Position numbers and translations under genes: made by a program. A DNA stretch of 64,000 bases, taken from contig NC_081409.1 in NCBI RefSeq assembly GCF_030272615.1, positions 915,048,340 to 915,112,339 of the forward strand, read 5' to 3'. Under the pieces are notes generated by a model. It saw nothing but the letters and a program-made list of their open reading frames with translations, had not been told where the DNA came from and searched no databases. The DNA comes from Cryptomeria japonica (taxonomy: Eukaryota > Streptophyta > Pinopsida > Cupressales > Cupressaceae). Of the stretch, positions 23,789-37,400 are shown in pieces (within the stretch, counting starts at the first letter, position 1; each line of letters opens with the position of its first letter).

Positions 23789-26700
23789 ATGGCACATAAT
23801 CTAGCCATTCCTATCTTTGAGGGATCCGACTATAGCTTCTGGAAAGTGAAGATGAGAGGTTATCTGATCTTTTTGGGTTATAACACCTAGAAAGCTATGG
23901 AAAATAAGCATGTACAACCAGCAAATGGCCCTCCTACCGCAGATGAAATTCAAGTATATGAAGAGAATGAAAAGGCAAGGTATGCTATCTTTAGTGTTTT
24001 ATCAAAGATTGAATTAACAAAGGTTATTTCATTAAATACTTCTTACGAGGTTTGGGAAAAGTTAAGATATATCTATGAAGGAAATGATAAAGTTAAATTA
24101 TCAAAGAAGCTAATAGCTAACCGTAGAAATGAGAACTTGAAAATGGAAGGAGAAGATATAACAAGCTATTTTCAGAATGTTGACAGTGCAGTAATGAAAT
24201 CAGAGAACTTGGCGACACCTTGATAGATGAAGACATAATTGAGAAAATTCTGATGTCTCTACCATAAAGCAACAGTGACAAGATCTCTTTTATTGAAGAA
24301 ACTTATGATCCGAAGAAGTTTACTAGGGAACAACTTTATGGTACTTTATTTGCATTTGAGATAAGGAAGTATGGTAAAGACAAAGCTAAAACTGAGTTTG
24401 CCTTGAAAACCTTTGAGGAAGATCCGGAAGATGAAAGTTTAGATGAGATGGAAGCAAACTTTGTAAGGAAATTGAAGAAAGGCACTAGCAAATACAAAGG
24501 TATGTTACCTCTTAAATGTTTTAGATGTGGAAAGATTGGTCATATAGCTACAAGATGTCCGAAAAAAGGATCAAGACAAAAGTTTAGAGAAGGTAAAGGG
24601 AAGTTTAATAAGAGAGCCTACTATGTTAGAGATGATGTTGGCATTTTAGATGATGAATCAGATTATGAAGATTGTGATTGTTTGTTTTTGGTAAAAAAGG
24701 ATGTACCTAAGATTGATATTCCTAAGACTGTTGCTACTGCCTTACATGCTAGGAGAGATAAAAATGAATGGCTGATTGATAGTGGATGCTCAAATCATAT
24801 GAATGGTGATAAAAGTAAGTTTGTAAAACTTGAAAAGTATGATGGTGGTTCTGTTAGGTTCGGAGATGATTAGATAGCACAAATTGTGGGAATTGGTTCT
24901 GTTTCTTTTGATGAAAAACATAATACTGACAATGTTTAATATGTGAAGGGTTTACATCATAATCTTTTGAATGTTGGGCGGATGTGTGAAAATGGTTACA
25001 ATGTTGTTTTTTAAGATGATGATTGTGAGATTCGGAAGGGATCTAGAATTGTTATTGCAGTAGGGAAAATGACTGGTGGAAACATGTATTTGCTAGAAGG
25101 ATCTACAAGACATTGTTTGTTATCTTAGATCAATGATAGTTGGTTTTGACACTGAAGAATGTGTCATATCAACTTCGATAATTTGGTAAAGATTAGTTCA
25201 TCAAGTGTAGTGAGAGACTTACCGAGGTTGACCAAACCGGATAACAACATTTGTAGAGAATGTCAAGTTGGAAAGCAGATGAAAGGAACATGCAGAGGAA
25301 ATAAATAGTTGTCCATTGGATTGTTGGACTTAGTGCACACCGACTTATGCGGTTCTACCAGAACAAGGAGTATACAAGGTGAGAAGTATTTCATGTTGTT
25401 AATTGATAATTATTCTAGAATGTCATGGGTTGCATTTTTAAGAGAGAAGTCATAAGCATTAAACAAATTCAAGATATTTAAGGCTAGAGTTGAAAATGAA
25501 GTTGACATAAAGATTAAGTGTTTGAGGTCTAACAAAGGAGGAGAATTTACTTCTGATGGGTTTAACAACTTTTGTGAGAAACATGGTATTAGAAGGCAAC
25601 TGTTTGCCCCCAGGACACCACAACAGAATGGTGTAGTGGAAAGGATGAATCAAACTATACAAGAGGCAACCAGAACAATGATCAGAGCAGAATTCCCGAA
25701 AGTCTATTGGAGAGAAGCAATTCACACAATAGTCTACACTCTTAACAAAATTCTATCCTAGAAAAGACATGGACAGACATCATATGAACTATGGTATGGT
25801 AGAACTCCGATAGTGAAATATTTCAAGGTATTTGAAAGTAAGTGTTATATTCGGAGAGATGAAGATAATCTTGGAAAATTTGACAACAGAGCAAATGAAG
25901 ACATATTCCTAGGATATTCTACAAGGAGCAAGGCATATTGGTGCTACAACAAAAGGTTGAACAAAATTGTTGAAAGTGCAAATGTGAAGGTTGATGAAGA
26001 GATTTCTAAAGACTGATAAATTGGCAAGATATGAATTTGATGAATCTGCTAATAGAAAAAGGGAAGAGAAAACCATAGAAGGAGAAATGGAAATTCAGGA
26101 TGCTTGGACATCTACATCTAAAACCCCAAGATATGTTCAAAAGAATTGTTTAGTGGACCAAATTATTGGAGATAAAAACAAAGGAATTATCACAAGAAGC
26201 AAAGCAACTCGAGAACAAGTTTGTTATGTTTACTATCTGAGATTGAACCAAAATCAGTAGAAGAAGCATGCAATGATCAAAATTGGATAAAGGCAATGAA
26301 AGAAGAGTTGGATCAAATTGAGAACAATCAGACATGGGAACTAGTTCATAGATTGGTAGATAGGAATGTAATTGGAACAAAATGGGTAATCCAGAACAAG
26401 TTGGATGAGGATAGAAAGTTGTGAGAAATAAAGCAAGGCTGGTTTGCAAAGGTTACTCACAGGTTGAAGGCATTAACTTTGAGGAGGCATAGGCCCCGAT
26501 TGCTCGGATGGAGGCAATTAGGTTGTCTCTTTCTTTTGTAGTTTTTGAGGATTTCAAGGTTTATTAGATGGATGTGAAATCAACATTTTTGAATGGAGAT
26601 TTGAAAGAAAAAGTTTACGTTGAACAACCGAGAGGATTTAAGTTGAAAGATGATCCAACTACTGTTTGTAGGTTGAAGAATGCCCTGTATGGATTGGAAC

Positions 26701-27744
26701 AAGCTCCTAGAGCTTGGTATGGAAGGATAGATAAGTATTTGATTGATCAAGGTTTTCAGAAGTGATTTGTTGACAACAACTTATATTTCAAAACTGATTC
26801 ACACAAAACCTTAATTGTTGTAGTTTATGTTGATAACATAATATTTGGAGGAAATGAAGGCATGTGCATAAAGTTTGCTAATGAGATACAAAAGGAATTC
26901 GAGATGTCCATGATCAGTGAGTTAAATTTCTTTTTTGGTTTGCAAGTAAATCAGAATGACAAATGATTTTTCACTTCTTAGTCAAAATACATTAAGGAAT
27001 TGTTGGAGAAGTTTGGGTTGGAGAATTCCAAACCGGTGTGTACACCTATGACCACCGGATGCAAGTTAACAAAAGATGATAAATCCCCTAAAGTAGATGC
27101 AAGTCAGTACAAATCAATGATTGGAGTACTGCTATATTTAACTGCTACCAGATCGAATATCATATATGCAGTTTGTTTGGCAGCTAGATTTCAACAAGAA
27201 CCAAAAGAATCACATGTTATTGTAGTAAAAAGAATTTTCAAAATCTAGAAAGGAATAGAAGAGTTTGGTTTGTGGTATCCCAGAAATTCAGATTTCACTC
27301 TGACAACTTATACTAATATGGATTGGGTAGGATGCGTTGATGATAGGAAAAGTACAAGTGGTGGAGCATTCTTTCTTGGCTCCCGATTGGTTGCTTGGTC
27401 AAGTAAGAAGCAGGATTTTGTGTCTTTATCTACAACTGAAGCAAAATATATTGCAGCATCTTCATGTTGCACATAGATTCTATGGATGAAGTAGATGTTG
27501 AAGGATATTGGTGTAGTATTCACTAAACACAGATTCTAAGAATTTTGTACAACATTCCATAACAAAGTATATATCTATTCAGTATCACTTCTTGAGGGAA
27601 AATATGTTGGATAATGAAGTAAAGCTTGAGTATGTACCTAGAAAAGAGCAGATTGTAGATATCTTCACAAAGGTGTTGTGTAAAGATACTTTTAAGTATC
27701 TTCGGTAGAAGTTAGGGGTATTACCCCTTCCTAATTTGAACTGA
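23789..27744 (+). pseudogene. Copia-1 gag-pol polyprotein remnant
   Basis: Gag begins at ATG 23789; an in-frame TAG follows at 23888-23890 and further stops and frameshifts occur. In order: CCHC zinc knuckle CFRCGKIGHIATRC (about 24517-24558), protease WLIDSGCSNHM (Asp codon 24778-24780), integrase core with PQQNGVVERMNQ near 25620, reverse transcriptase [10 protein letters not shown] (26568), RNase H DRKSTSGGAFF (about 27340) and a tail ending at 27744. The second integrase Asp is Asn (RSNKGGEF, 25531-25533) and the reverse transcriptase YVDD is YVDN (about 26826-26837), so two catalytic centres are lost in addition to the stops. Confidence 0.92.
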
Positions 27745-27953
27745 TATACTTTTTGATTGCTTGCATATTCTTATCTAGACTAATGCTTGGGTACTTCGTC
27801 TTAGGAGGAGCATGAGTGAGTTTCATAGGGGGAGTTGTGTCCGCCTTTGTCCTTGATGTCAGAGGGGGAGAGATGCAAAGATGTGCAAAGATGTTATCTG
27901 ATGATGCAGAGAGAGTTATGTGTTTGTTGTTGATGGATGTTGCTATCAATGAC

Positions 27954-27965
27954 AAAGGGGGAGAT
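27954..27965 (+). other. Copia-1 polypurine tract
   Basis: AAAGGGGGAGAT lies directly before the 3' LTR, the expected priming site for plus-strand DNA synthesis. Confidence 0.85.
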
Positions 27966-28887
27966 TGTTGCAAATGTGATGTTGATGTGATGATTGATGG
28001 TTATCATTAATGGTTGTCATTGATGTCAACATATGAGTTAGTGATTCGGAAGATGTGTTTCAGTCGATATTCAGTGTGGATAGATTGAGTTGATGGTGAT
28101 CCAAATTTCTTTGTTTTTTGGATTGGTAGTGATCGATTATACTCATGAGTATCTTGATTCCATTCTTATTTTTGTTGTATTGGGTAATTTTTTTGGGTCC
28201 GGATTGAGTCCAGAATTCGATGATGAGTAACAACATTTGTGTCATGTGTGAGTCATGATTTGGGTCCAAAATTTGTGATGGATGTAACATGTTGATCTGA
28301 CTGATTTGTGTTGTGGTATGGTCTACTTCTCATTCCTTCCCACCATCGGAATGTTTAGTGTTGACCTATTTCAAATCTCTATCTTGGCCGACATAGAAGA
28401 TTATGGTTCTAGGAGACAGTATAAATATGTGGATGATCTCAATGTATGAGACATGGAAGATGCGAGACTGAAAAGGAAAAATCCGATTGATGTTGATGTT
28501 GATATGTGAAGTGTGTTGGTGTTGAGGTGCCGAAAATAGTTCTAGTATTGCAGATTGTGTTACAGTGGTGGATTATCTTTTTCTTTCTCCTTCCTTTGAC
28601 AGTGAGCCTTTTTTGGGAAGTGAGCCCTCCTGCAGTAAGCCACCCTTTGTAAAAATCACCTTAACTGGTGTCACCTTAATCAGTGTTATATATTGAGAAC
28701 TAACATTCTATGTGATTTTTCCACGTCATATCTAGTGTTCATTGTGTGATCTGTTGTGTGTATGTGTTTTCATGTTATATCTGCTTTAATTAATTCTGTT
28801 GGTTATCCAGATCTGTGAAAGTATTGAAGTCAAATTTAAGTTGTCAACTGACTCACCCCCGCTTCTCAGTTGCTTGGATATTTAACA
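27966..28887 (+). repeat. Copia-1 3' LTR (922 bp)
   Basis: It runs from TGTTGCAAATG to GATATTTAACA and is followed at once by the duplication GAGTA. Confidence 0.92.
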
Positions 28888-29171
28888 GAGTATATATATG
28901 TAGTTTCCTTTAATCCAAGGAACATCTCTTAGCATTTGCTTTGTCACCAAAGTTTTATAGTAAAGAGGTACTTTCATTGCTGAAGAGGTTGCCACCATAT
29001 AGGGATGGGGAAGTTGTTCCTAGCTATAAGGTTTCATTTAAAATGATATTTTCAGATGAACATATCCTAAGTATTATCTTGAGTGAGTTTGGCCACTTCA
29101 TATCTTCAAAAACTCACAACGTTTTCACTCTTTTAGACAAATAGAGGAAAGATGTTCATGATTGATATTGG

Positions 29172-29666
29172 TGTAATTAAGGTGTTGTACCTTGGTTTTT
29201 CTTCACCTAGGTCCTAATTACACGTTACTTAACCTTACTTAGGGACCACATAGGAGCTTTTAGGAGCATTTCCACTTTAGGTGGTGTTATCATGCTATCA
29301 TTTCCACTTTATGTGATGTCTCCACCTTTAGTGCTTTTATCACATTATATATCCACCTTAGGTGGGTGAGCCACCTTTAGTGGTGTTATCACATGATCAT
29401 TTTTCCACCTTAGGTGGGATGATAGGTTATTACTTTTTGTCTCATAAGATTACGACACTTGTCATAATCTTATGCACTCTTATGTTCTTACTTTGGCTAT
29501 ATAACCAAGGGATCTATATTATAAACTCATGGATTCCAGTTGATCAATTTTATTGCATCATCGATAGGAATACAACCTATTCTTGTCACATTGTTTCTCT
29601 CTTGTTATTGTGCTTTCCATTAGGCCTCTAGATCTTGGGTGGCTACCTTCATAGCCAAATCTTACA
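29172..29666 (+). mobile_element. Solo LTR inside the hAT exon, TSD ATTGG
   Basis: It starts TGTAATTAAGG and ends ATCTTACA (TGTAA/TTACA inverted ends), 495 bp. The duplication ATTGG is perfect at 29167-29171 and 29667-29671. TATA-like CTATATAACC lies near 29498. Several CCACCTTAGGTGG-like near-palindromes occupy 29268-29421. Confidence 0.88.
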
Positions 29667-30257
29667 ATTGGTGGTATCTACATGGTCAAGACTCCATTTA
29701 CTTGCAACCTCTTGCAATTATAATTCTCTCCCAAGTTTGTATCTTTTTATTTTTCTTGTTTTTTATTCAATGCTAGTATGCTATACATAATATTTTATAA
29801 AAATATAATTTTGTAATTTATGTTTTGAATTTATAAAATTAAATACTAAACGCTGTATGCAAACCCAACAGGTTGCAGGTTCTTCAATTGAGTATAATTG
29901 GAGTACGTACTCCTTTATTCACTCAGTCAAGTGCAACCATTTGGGTGCAAAAAAAGCAGAGGATTTGGTCTATATACATTACAACCTTCATCTTTTGTCA
30001 CATAAGAACCCTGCATACAATGAGGGTGTGGCAAAGAATTTAGATCTTACTTGTAATGACCACCTCTGGTTTGCAACCAAATTTTTTTGCAACAATTCTA
30101 CCTTAACGGATTAGACAGTTTATCACACAGTTTACTGCTCCTAGTAATGTTTTTGGCTGATTGAGATTGTTTGCACATATGCTCATATGATTGTTAAGAA
30201 GTCTCTCATTCATGCATAATAACATTAATTACTCAAACAAGATTGCAAAGATACCAT

Positions 30258-31590
30258 TGTAAGAACCCCAACTAGTTCTGGTATGATTTTTCCCGTTTAG
30301 TAGGTTTGGCATTTCGTCAAACACTTGGCATGCTAGCTCTCCGATGTCTGATTCCTGAGTTTTGATTGTGTTTGATGTATGTTTTCAATGCCAAACATAG
30401 AAGAAAATACAAAATTGATAACACAGAGTACATAAACCAAAACAACAATTTCTTAGGATCTACTTTACTTTATTACCATCATATCAAATCTGAGTACAAT
30501 GTTTATCAGGTCTGTTACAGAAATTTTCAGGCATACAAAACTTATAGAAATGTGTCAACCACATGCACATGCATAACATAGATGGGTCATCAACATACCC
30601 AAAGTTCAATGTGTCCTTTAGCCACAATTTAATGATATGAATGGTTGAAGATAATGTCTGAAACCCCTTATGTAGGTCTGATATTTTCTGCCTTTCGTTT
30701 GAAGATTATGACAGCTAAAAATAATCCCAAACTCCTCCAAAGATGTGTGTCCAAGCCTAGGAATAGGGCACTGAAACTCTAGATGCAAGATGCGTCAATG
30801 AAGTGCCAAGTAGATCATCAAAATCTAGTGGACAGCAAGCTGATATAGAAGTTGCAGAGGTCTGAAACAAATCCGCCAATAGAGGAATTTATACCAAACA
30901 CCCAATTCCTCCTCCATACCCTACCAAAATGATTAGAAGAAACAAAAAAGTACCTTAGAACAACAGCATTTTCATTTCCAGAAATGTGAAACACAAGTGA
31001 GATACCTGAATGATATCTCCAATTGACAATGGGTTTCCATCCACTACCTCAAAGCTCGAGGGTTTCTATCCTCAAACTTTTTGAATGTCAAAGCTCCCAA
31101 TCCTCCAAGAGGAATAATAAAACCAATTAGAAAACCAAACTTCCAAGCATGTTGGAAATGAACTCTCAAGAGTCTTTTATAACAACCAGTCAATGTGGGA
31201 TAAATAGAAACACTTTCTTTGTATTTTAAATCTCTTTTGCCCAAGTGCAATTAAATAAGGGGAACATTTAATTTTAAAATAACTTCCTTTTTAAACCTTA
31301 GTCCCCCAACAGTAAAGTTAAGTATTTTAATTTAACTTCATAATTTAACTTTATCGTAAAATAAATAATATCAAATGATTATCAAAGTCTCTAGTTGATA
31401 TTAAACAATTACCACCGACATAAATGCCATCCAAGAATTCATTGGTGATACTGACTTACTATAAATAGTAAGTATCTCAAAACCACACCAAAACACCTCG
31501 GAGGCCTAATGTCCTGGTTGGCCTACGAGACCATGGACAAATAGGCTAACGACAACATCATACTACAAGTGCTAGAAAGGGGACATTACA
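30258..31590 (-). mobile_element. LTR (1.33 kb) inserted between hAT C-terminal pieces
   Basis: Minus-strand start TGTAATGTCCCC (31590) and end GGGGTTCTTACA (30258). A minus-strand TATA GTTATAAAAGAC lies near 31165-31180. It belongs with the LTRs ending at 3226 and 15131. Flanks ACCAT and TTACT do not match, so the insertion may be old or rearranged. Confidence 0.6.
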
Positions 31591-31890
31591 TTACTCTTGA
31601 GTGTGCTGATTTAGATGCTATAGTTGCATAGCTTACCGAAGTCTTATTAGATGAGGTAGCTTTTGCGCTTGACACAGCTAGTGGGAGTGACAATCCAATT
31701 GATTGTGGTTCAAATGAAGCTTGACGCTTTTGATGTAGAAGAATATGAAAACTATTAAATATTGATTGTAATTTGAATTATCATCGTGTAATGACAGTTT
31801 GGGGTGAGAGTACTTTGGTTTTTGCAAATTATGAATACTAGGTTTTTAAATATTCTATTTATTGGCAATTATGAGTATCTTTGTTCTTTA

Positions 31891-31942
31891 TACATACATA
31901 CATATATGCACACACACACACATTCCTGTGCTCATACATACA

Positions 31943-31978
<36 letters not shown>

Positions 31979-31994
31979 TATATGCACACACACA
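31891..31994. repeat. CATA / CA microsatellite
   Basis: Runs of (CATA)n, (TA)n and (CA)n. The block ATATGCACACACACA...TTCCTGTGCTCATAC occurs twice (about 31904-31936 and 31978-32011), suggesting a local tandem duplication. Confidence 0.9.
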
Positions 31995-34489
31995 AATTCC
32001 TGTGCTCATACCTGTTGATGGTGTTTTTACGCACTATGTAACATAGAATAAAATACTAAGTATTCTATACTCTCTTGAATAAAGACTCCCAAATGCTAAG
32101 TTGCATGATCAAGTGAGACGATTCCAAGGTTCTCAAATGTCAGGTCTTAATGTGCTCTTGGATAGACTCTGTTGTATATGATGTGATATTGCTAGGATCA
32201 CAAGGTGGACTTAGGTTGAATGCTTGAATGCTGGAATGATGCTGGAATGTGGGATTTCACTTGACTTGAAAAAAAGGAAAAAGGATAAGGTTTGAGAAAG
32301 CTTGTCTAACTCTAGGAATATAAGAGCAATGGACAATTTTTGATGAAATTCAATTAAGTCTTGCTTTGACATACGCCGAACATCTCCACAAGGCTAGTGC
32401 GATCTTCTAAGGATAGCTTTATGATTTTCAAATCATCACCACAAGCATAGACACCATCAAGTTGATGTATATTAATGAAGTAATGATAATTGAAGTTAAG
32501 CTTAGCTAAGATAGATCTAGTTGACTATGCAAGGCACTTTACCATCAGCAAGGTGTTAGTAGTATGGATATAAGAATTTCACCATTGATCATACACAAAG
32601 TTCTTCCATTCAATTAAACAACATGAAAATCAAATTGAGAAGTAGAGACCATGCAAATTGTCAAATCAACATATAGAATTCACCATATCTTCAATGAAGT
32701 TACATGCTTCTTGCAACAATCTTTGCCTTCTCTTCCTACTCTGACTATTTGCTATTTGCTACTAAGCTATTCTTCAACTATTGTCTATTAACTCTTATGT
32801 ACAAATGAAGAAGTGCAACCTTTTATAGTGCTCTCATTACAACTGAGTGGCTCAGATTGATTCACAATCAATGGCCAAGATTTTATAGTAAAACTCTATT
32901 GCAAAGCATTTAATGATTGACCAATGATAAAATTACAATTGATGGGACACTTCCTTTTAAAATTAGACCAATAGATGATGATAGTAAGTATATCAAATTT
33001 TGTGCCCATGTGGTAGTTATCTTCTTTATTGGATGAGTTAAGTACATCGAATCTAGATGCCTTATCTTGATTAGATGTGATGATTGGGTGCCACCCCAAC
33101 TTGCTTGATTTTGTAACTTCATCACAAGTGTGTGAATGAATGAGGCATATCTCTTGATACTCAACATTATCAAGCTCCTGATGTGATGATGACTTTGCTC
33201 AAATTGATCTTCTAACTTTGATTAACTCTTCTAAAACTATCCTTTGCCTTGATCACTTGCATCATAAGGAGTTAGGAAAAGGAAGATGCAGGGCGTTATA
33301 AGGGAGGTGCCAGAACATGGGGAGTTATAAGGAGATAGCAAGAGGTTGGGGGTAGTTAAGGGGTATATCCTAAGTAGGATGGTGTTGATGTGTCTAAAAT
33401 CGCATTGTTGCAAACTCCATACGGCCAACGTAGAATAGAATAGCCAACTGATTATCCTACTCTCTCTTGAGATAAGGAAGTCTCTAATGCTGTTTTATAA
33501 GTTTGATCAAAGGAGACAACCTCAAGGTTTCTTTTGTCAGGTCTTGACGGCGGGATTTTTCAGTGGCTTGATGTGTTTATGCTGGAAACACAAGGGGGAC
33601 TTACGTTGAATGGGTAATTTATAGATAAGTTCCCTGGAACTTTTATAATCTTTCTATCAGATGATTTCGGTTAATTTGATACTGTTTTAATGAGACTGTA
33701 GATCTTCTGAATAAAAAAAAAAGGGAAAAAGGAGGGAAAGATAGAGAGAGAGAGAGAGTCATGAAATGTAAATTCTAACTAAGATAGCAAATTCAGTCAA
33801 GCAGACAGACACCTCCAGGAAACTAGATTAAACATCACCAGCTGCTTAAGCACAATGTTTGCATAAATCTAGTGCAATCTTCAAAGGAGAAACAAGATTT
33901 TCATGTTATCAAGTACAGTATTAGAACTTTTACATTCATAGTATGTGTTTGATAACCCAACTAAGCATGAAAGGTCTAGATTAACCATGCAGAAAGAAAG
34001 GCAATCAGTCATTCCCTAATGGTGTGGATTGCAAGGATTCTATCAGATGCTTGATTGAAAAATGCTATGTAAATGAAATAAACATAACTGAAAGATTTCT
34101 AAATTAAGTGAAGAAGGAGACCATGCACTCACAAGGAAACTTGAAAATAGTCTTAATTCTTTGCATTAATTCCTGTAAATTTCTCCAGAGCTTTCGCAAC
34201 AATCCAAGAACTTCTTCCAAAAAGAGGGAAAACCAGTCCTTTAAATAGGCTTTAAAAAGGATGAATGGCCTAGATTTAATCTAAACAAGTGGCCCAGATT
34301 CATCCATAAAGCATGGCTGCCCATACCTATAAATGGAAAGCAAATATCAACAACCACCCCAAAATGGGCAATAACTACCCAAAAAAGGGATAATTACAGC
34401 AATTTGAAATAATCCTAAAAGGTGCATCAATAAAGTTTTACATTTGTTGACCAAAAGTCAACTGTCACTTTTGGTGCAAAAGTGCACTT

Positions 34490-37400
34490 TTAAGATTTAG
34501 AGGGAAAAAAACACTTTTGAGAAATTACTTTCTCTATTTCAGTCTCACACTGCTTTTCTAGAAATTGATCCTCACCATGCAAGTATTCCCGCCATAAATC
34601 ACGACCTGTTGCCCGTTCCTCGCGAACGTACTCCTAGAACCTGATACATAATTGGAAGAGCAGATTGAATGGAGGCATGAGAGGATGGCGAATTTTGTAT
34701 TGCATGCCCTCGAGATACTGGTCCACGTGTTTTAAACCGTCCTTCTAGTTGGAGCGATTACGCTCAAAGCATAATATGTCTGAATGGAACTGACTAGCAA
34801 AACTCAAGTCCTTAGTGGAATAGGTAATCTTATCCGTCCCCAATCTTTCTTCCTAGTCCGGTTGGATTGCATTATCGGACAAGTCGTTTATCCATCCCGA
34901 AACCATTGATCGGAGGATGGTCTTACCTAGTTCTTGCATGTTTCCCAGAATCACTTCACATGCGTCACTCTCCTTGTCAATAATTTCTTTGGTGTTGTTC
35001 TTCATGGTGATAGTCCAGTACCACTCCTTAAGAACACTTATGCTATGAGGATTTAGGATGGCGGACAATGTAGGAATTTGCACGTGTGTCCAGAAAAGAG
35101 CTCTCATGAGGGGAAGGGTAGTGGCTGCTACTTCGTGCATGTGAAGGGATTCCCTCTTTACCTCTAATAACTTGACTAGAGTGAGCTCTCGATGGAGGGC
35201 CATTTCTTTTACTTCCTTAAGGATCTGCTCTCCCTTTTTCTTGATGTCTTGCATCCATTCCCTGACAGCCTTTGCGGTGTCCCGTACTCCTTCAAATTCA
35301 GTTGTGGTCTTTTGTGCCAATGCTGTTGGGGGAATATGGGATTCGGAGGCATTGTGCAATGGCCTTAGGAGTTGATCGATGTATCCTTCGGCTTGCTCAG
35401 CACGAGCCCGATACATGTCCTTTTCAGCTGTTATCTCTTCGAGCTGCCTGAGTATATTCTGCACTGAATCCTTAAATTCTTCTTTTTCTTGCTCTTTAGT
35501 GGTTCGTCCGATGGGGACAGTTGTGATGCTATAATCTGCCAGCGTAATCTGATTTGTTGGCTTGTCTACAAGCAGGGTGGCAATGTGAAGAGTGCGGTTC
35601 CTTTGCTCGTCTTTGGTCACTCTGGAATATGCCCTGGGCTTTTTCTTCCCCTTAGCTTTTGCTTGGTCTATGCGCGAGAAGATATCCTCTAGATCAATGG
35701 GTGGCTTGGTGGCGGCCTTGCACTGAGCTCTGGCAATCAACCACTCTTGATGCACTGTTTGGGTTGATGATAAGGTTAAGTCTGCATTTTGTTCTCTGAC
35801 GTTCTCAACCGACTCGCCACAGATTCGCAGCTGCCCTGCCACCGAAGGAGTGAAAGAGGTGTGAAGCCCTTTGCTTGCAGCTGAATTCTCCCCTATTTCG
35901 CTGAACAACTGCCTGACATCTTCATGTGATGGTCGTTCTTTAGCTCTTTCGAGCTCATGAGTCTCATCTATCCTTTGTTCTCCTTCGACGGTGGAGTCAT
36001 CTTTGGCTGTATTGTGGAACAGCAACTCGTGACGGCTCTGTTGAGTAGGTTCATGCACTTTGACCCCCTGGGTGGATGGAATCTCTCCTTCTTCTATTTG
36101 GTTACCCAGTTCGGTCAATTCGAGGGCTCTTAGCTCAGTGTCTAGCACATCGGGCGCAGGAGGATCATTGGCTTCAAATGCATCGATGTCGCTCTGGGAA
36201 GGCGGAGCAGGTATACAATCCAATTCTACTGCATCGTCGGACGAACTGGGGTCTTTTGAAGATGAAGTGACCTCTGGTCTCTTTATAGGAATCTTTTCCC
36301 TTCTTGTTCTTTTGGACGTCCAAGTCCCTCTGCAAGCCTTAGCCTTCTTCCTTTTCTCTGGTTTCTCAATTCCTTCCTGGGGTGCACTAGACGTTCCTTC
36401 ATCTTCTGAAGACTAAGAATCGAGGCTGCCCATTAAATGGTAAGTGAACTGGACTCCCTCATGGATTAGCCTTTCGATCTGCTGATGTAACCATTGATCT
36501 ATGTACCTTGCTGGGGCTGCCATGACTGCCTCGAAATCAGTGATTGGGTCTTGGGACCAATCAACGCCTGGCAAGAGATGCCTTACTGCTTCAAATTCTC
36601 GGACTTGGAGGCAATTCCCTGAATCTGTGAGCTGATCTGGGACCCGACGGTATTCAACGAGTCGCATTTGCTGCACACTCAGTCTAGAATATTCCCGTCG
36701 CCTGACCTCGTAGTCATCAGAGCAATTCTTCCAATAGTCTTCAACTGATTCCTTTGCTTTGTACCTTCTACCATAGGCTCTTTTCGCCAGATTATCATGA
36801 TCGAAATATTTTCTTGGAAAATGGTCTTGTAGGCCATAAGATGCCAACTCTGCAAGAGACTCTTCTACTAGGGTAGGGGTCTTCAAGTGGACATCATGGT
36901 TGCCTATGATCATAGGAAATGTGAATCCAGCTTGCTTGCTTTCTTGGAGTAAGATGCCGGCCGGGCGTGACTGCCTTGCAACCTCCATAAGAATTACTTT
37001 GTCGGTTGGGTACCGTGGAAGTCGGAGAGGGGCACCATCGAAGCTAGCTATTCGGATGTAGGAGAACCGTGGGAACTGAATGAACCAGGCTCCATACCTC
37101 TGTACTAGAGTAGTAGCTTGCTCTGAGAGCCTTATGTGTAATCCTCCCTGCATTAGCCTGACCAGGCGCATCGTGAAGGCGTCATTGACGCGTTCATACT
37201 GACCAACTGCATAAGCTGGGCTGCTCTTTTCCCTCTGAGCTATATCTTGGTAGTGCAGTTGCGGGTAACAATCATAGACCTTCACCTGACTGGGCCCATT
37301 CCCGATTTCACCTTTCATTATCAATTCTGGCAGTGGCTGGTTCTTGGCAAACATATAGACCAAATAAGAGGTCATGGTGAAGTACTTCGTTTCGAGCTCA

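Larger units (their letters stand above)
22798..28887 (+). mobile_element. Copia-1: full-length but dead Ty1-copia element, TSD GAGTA
   Basis: Two LTRs (22798-23725 and 27966-28887) flank a 4.2-kb interior. The target duplication GAGTA is perfect (22793-22797 and 28888-28892). A primer binding site complementary to initiator Met tRNA follows the 5' LTR and a purine tract precedes the 3' LTR. Domain order gag, protease, integrase, reverse transcriptase, RNase H makes it Ty1-copia. It inserted into an intron of the hAT gene described at 28920-31724. Confidence 0.95.
28920..31724 (+). pseudogene. hAT-superfamily transposase gene, C-terminal exons, broken
   Basis: Exon one starts after acceptor TTTAATCCAAG at 28920 and reads EHLLAFALSPKFY. 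It has stops at 29142 and 29163 and is split at 29171 by a solo LTR. It resumes at 29672 with WYLHGQDSIYLQPLA and ends at donor CAA|GTTT (29734). The next exon starts at 29872 after acceptor CCAACAG and reads EYNWSTYSFIHSVKCN then AKKAEDLVYIHYNLHLLS. The W-W, NWSTYSFIHS and KAEDLVYxHYNL landmarks are typical of the hAT dimerisation region. A last piece, LECADLDAIVA-stop-LTEVLLDE, lies at 31591-31724 beyond another LTR. The N-terminal DNA-binding and catalytic parts are not seen. Confidence 0.8.
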
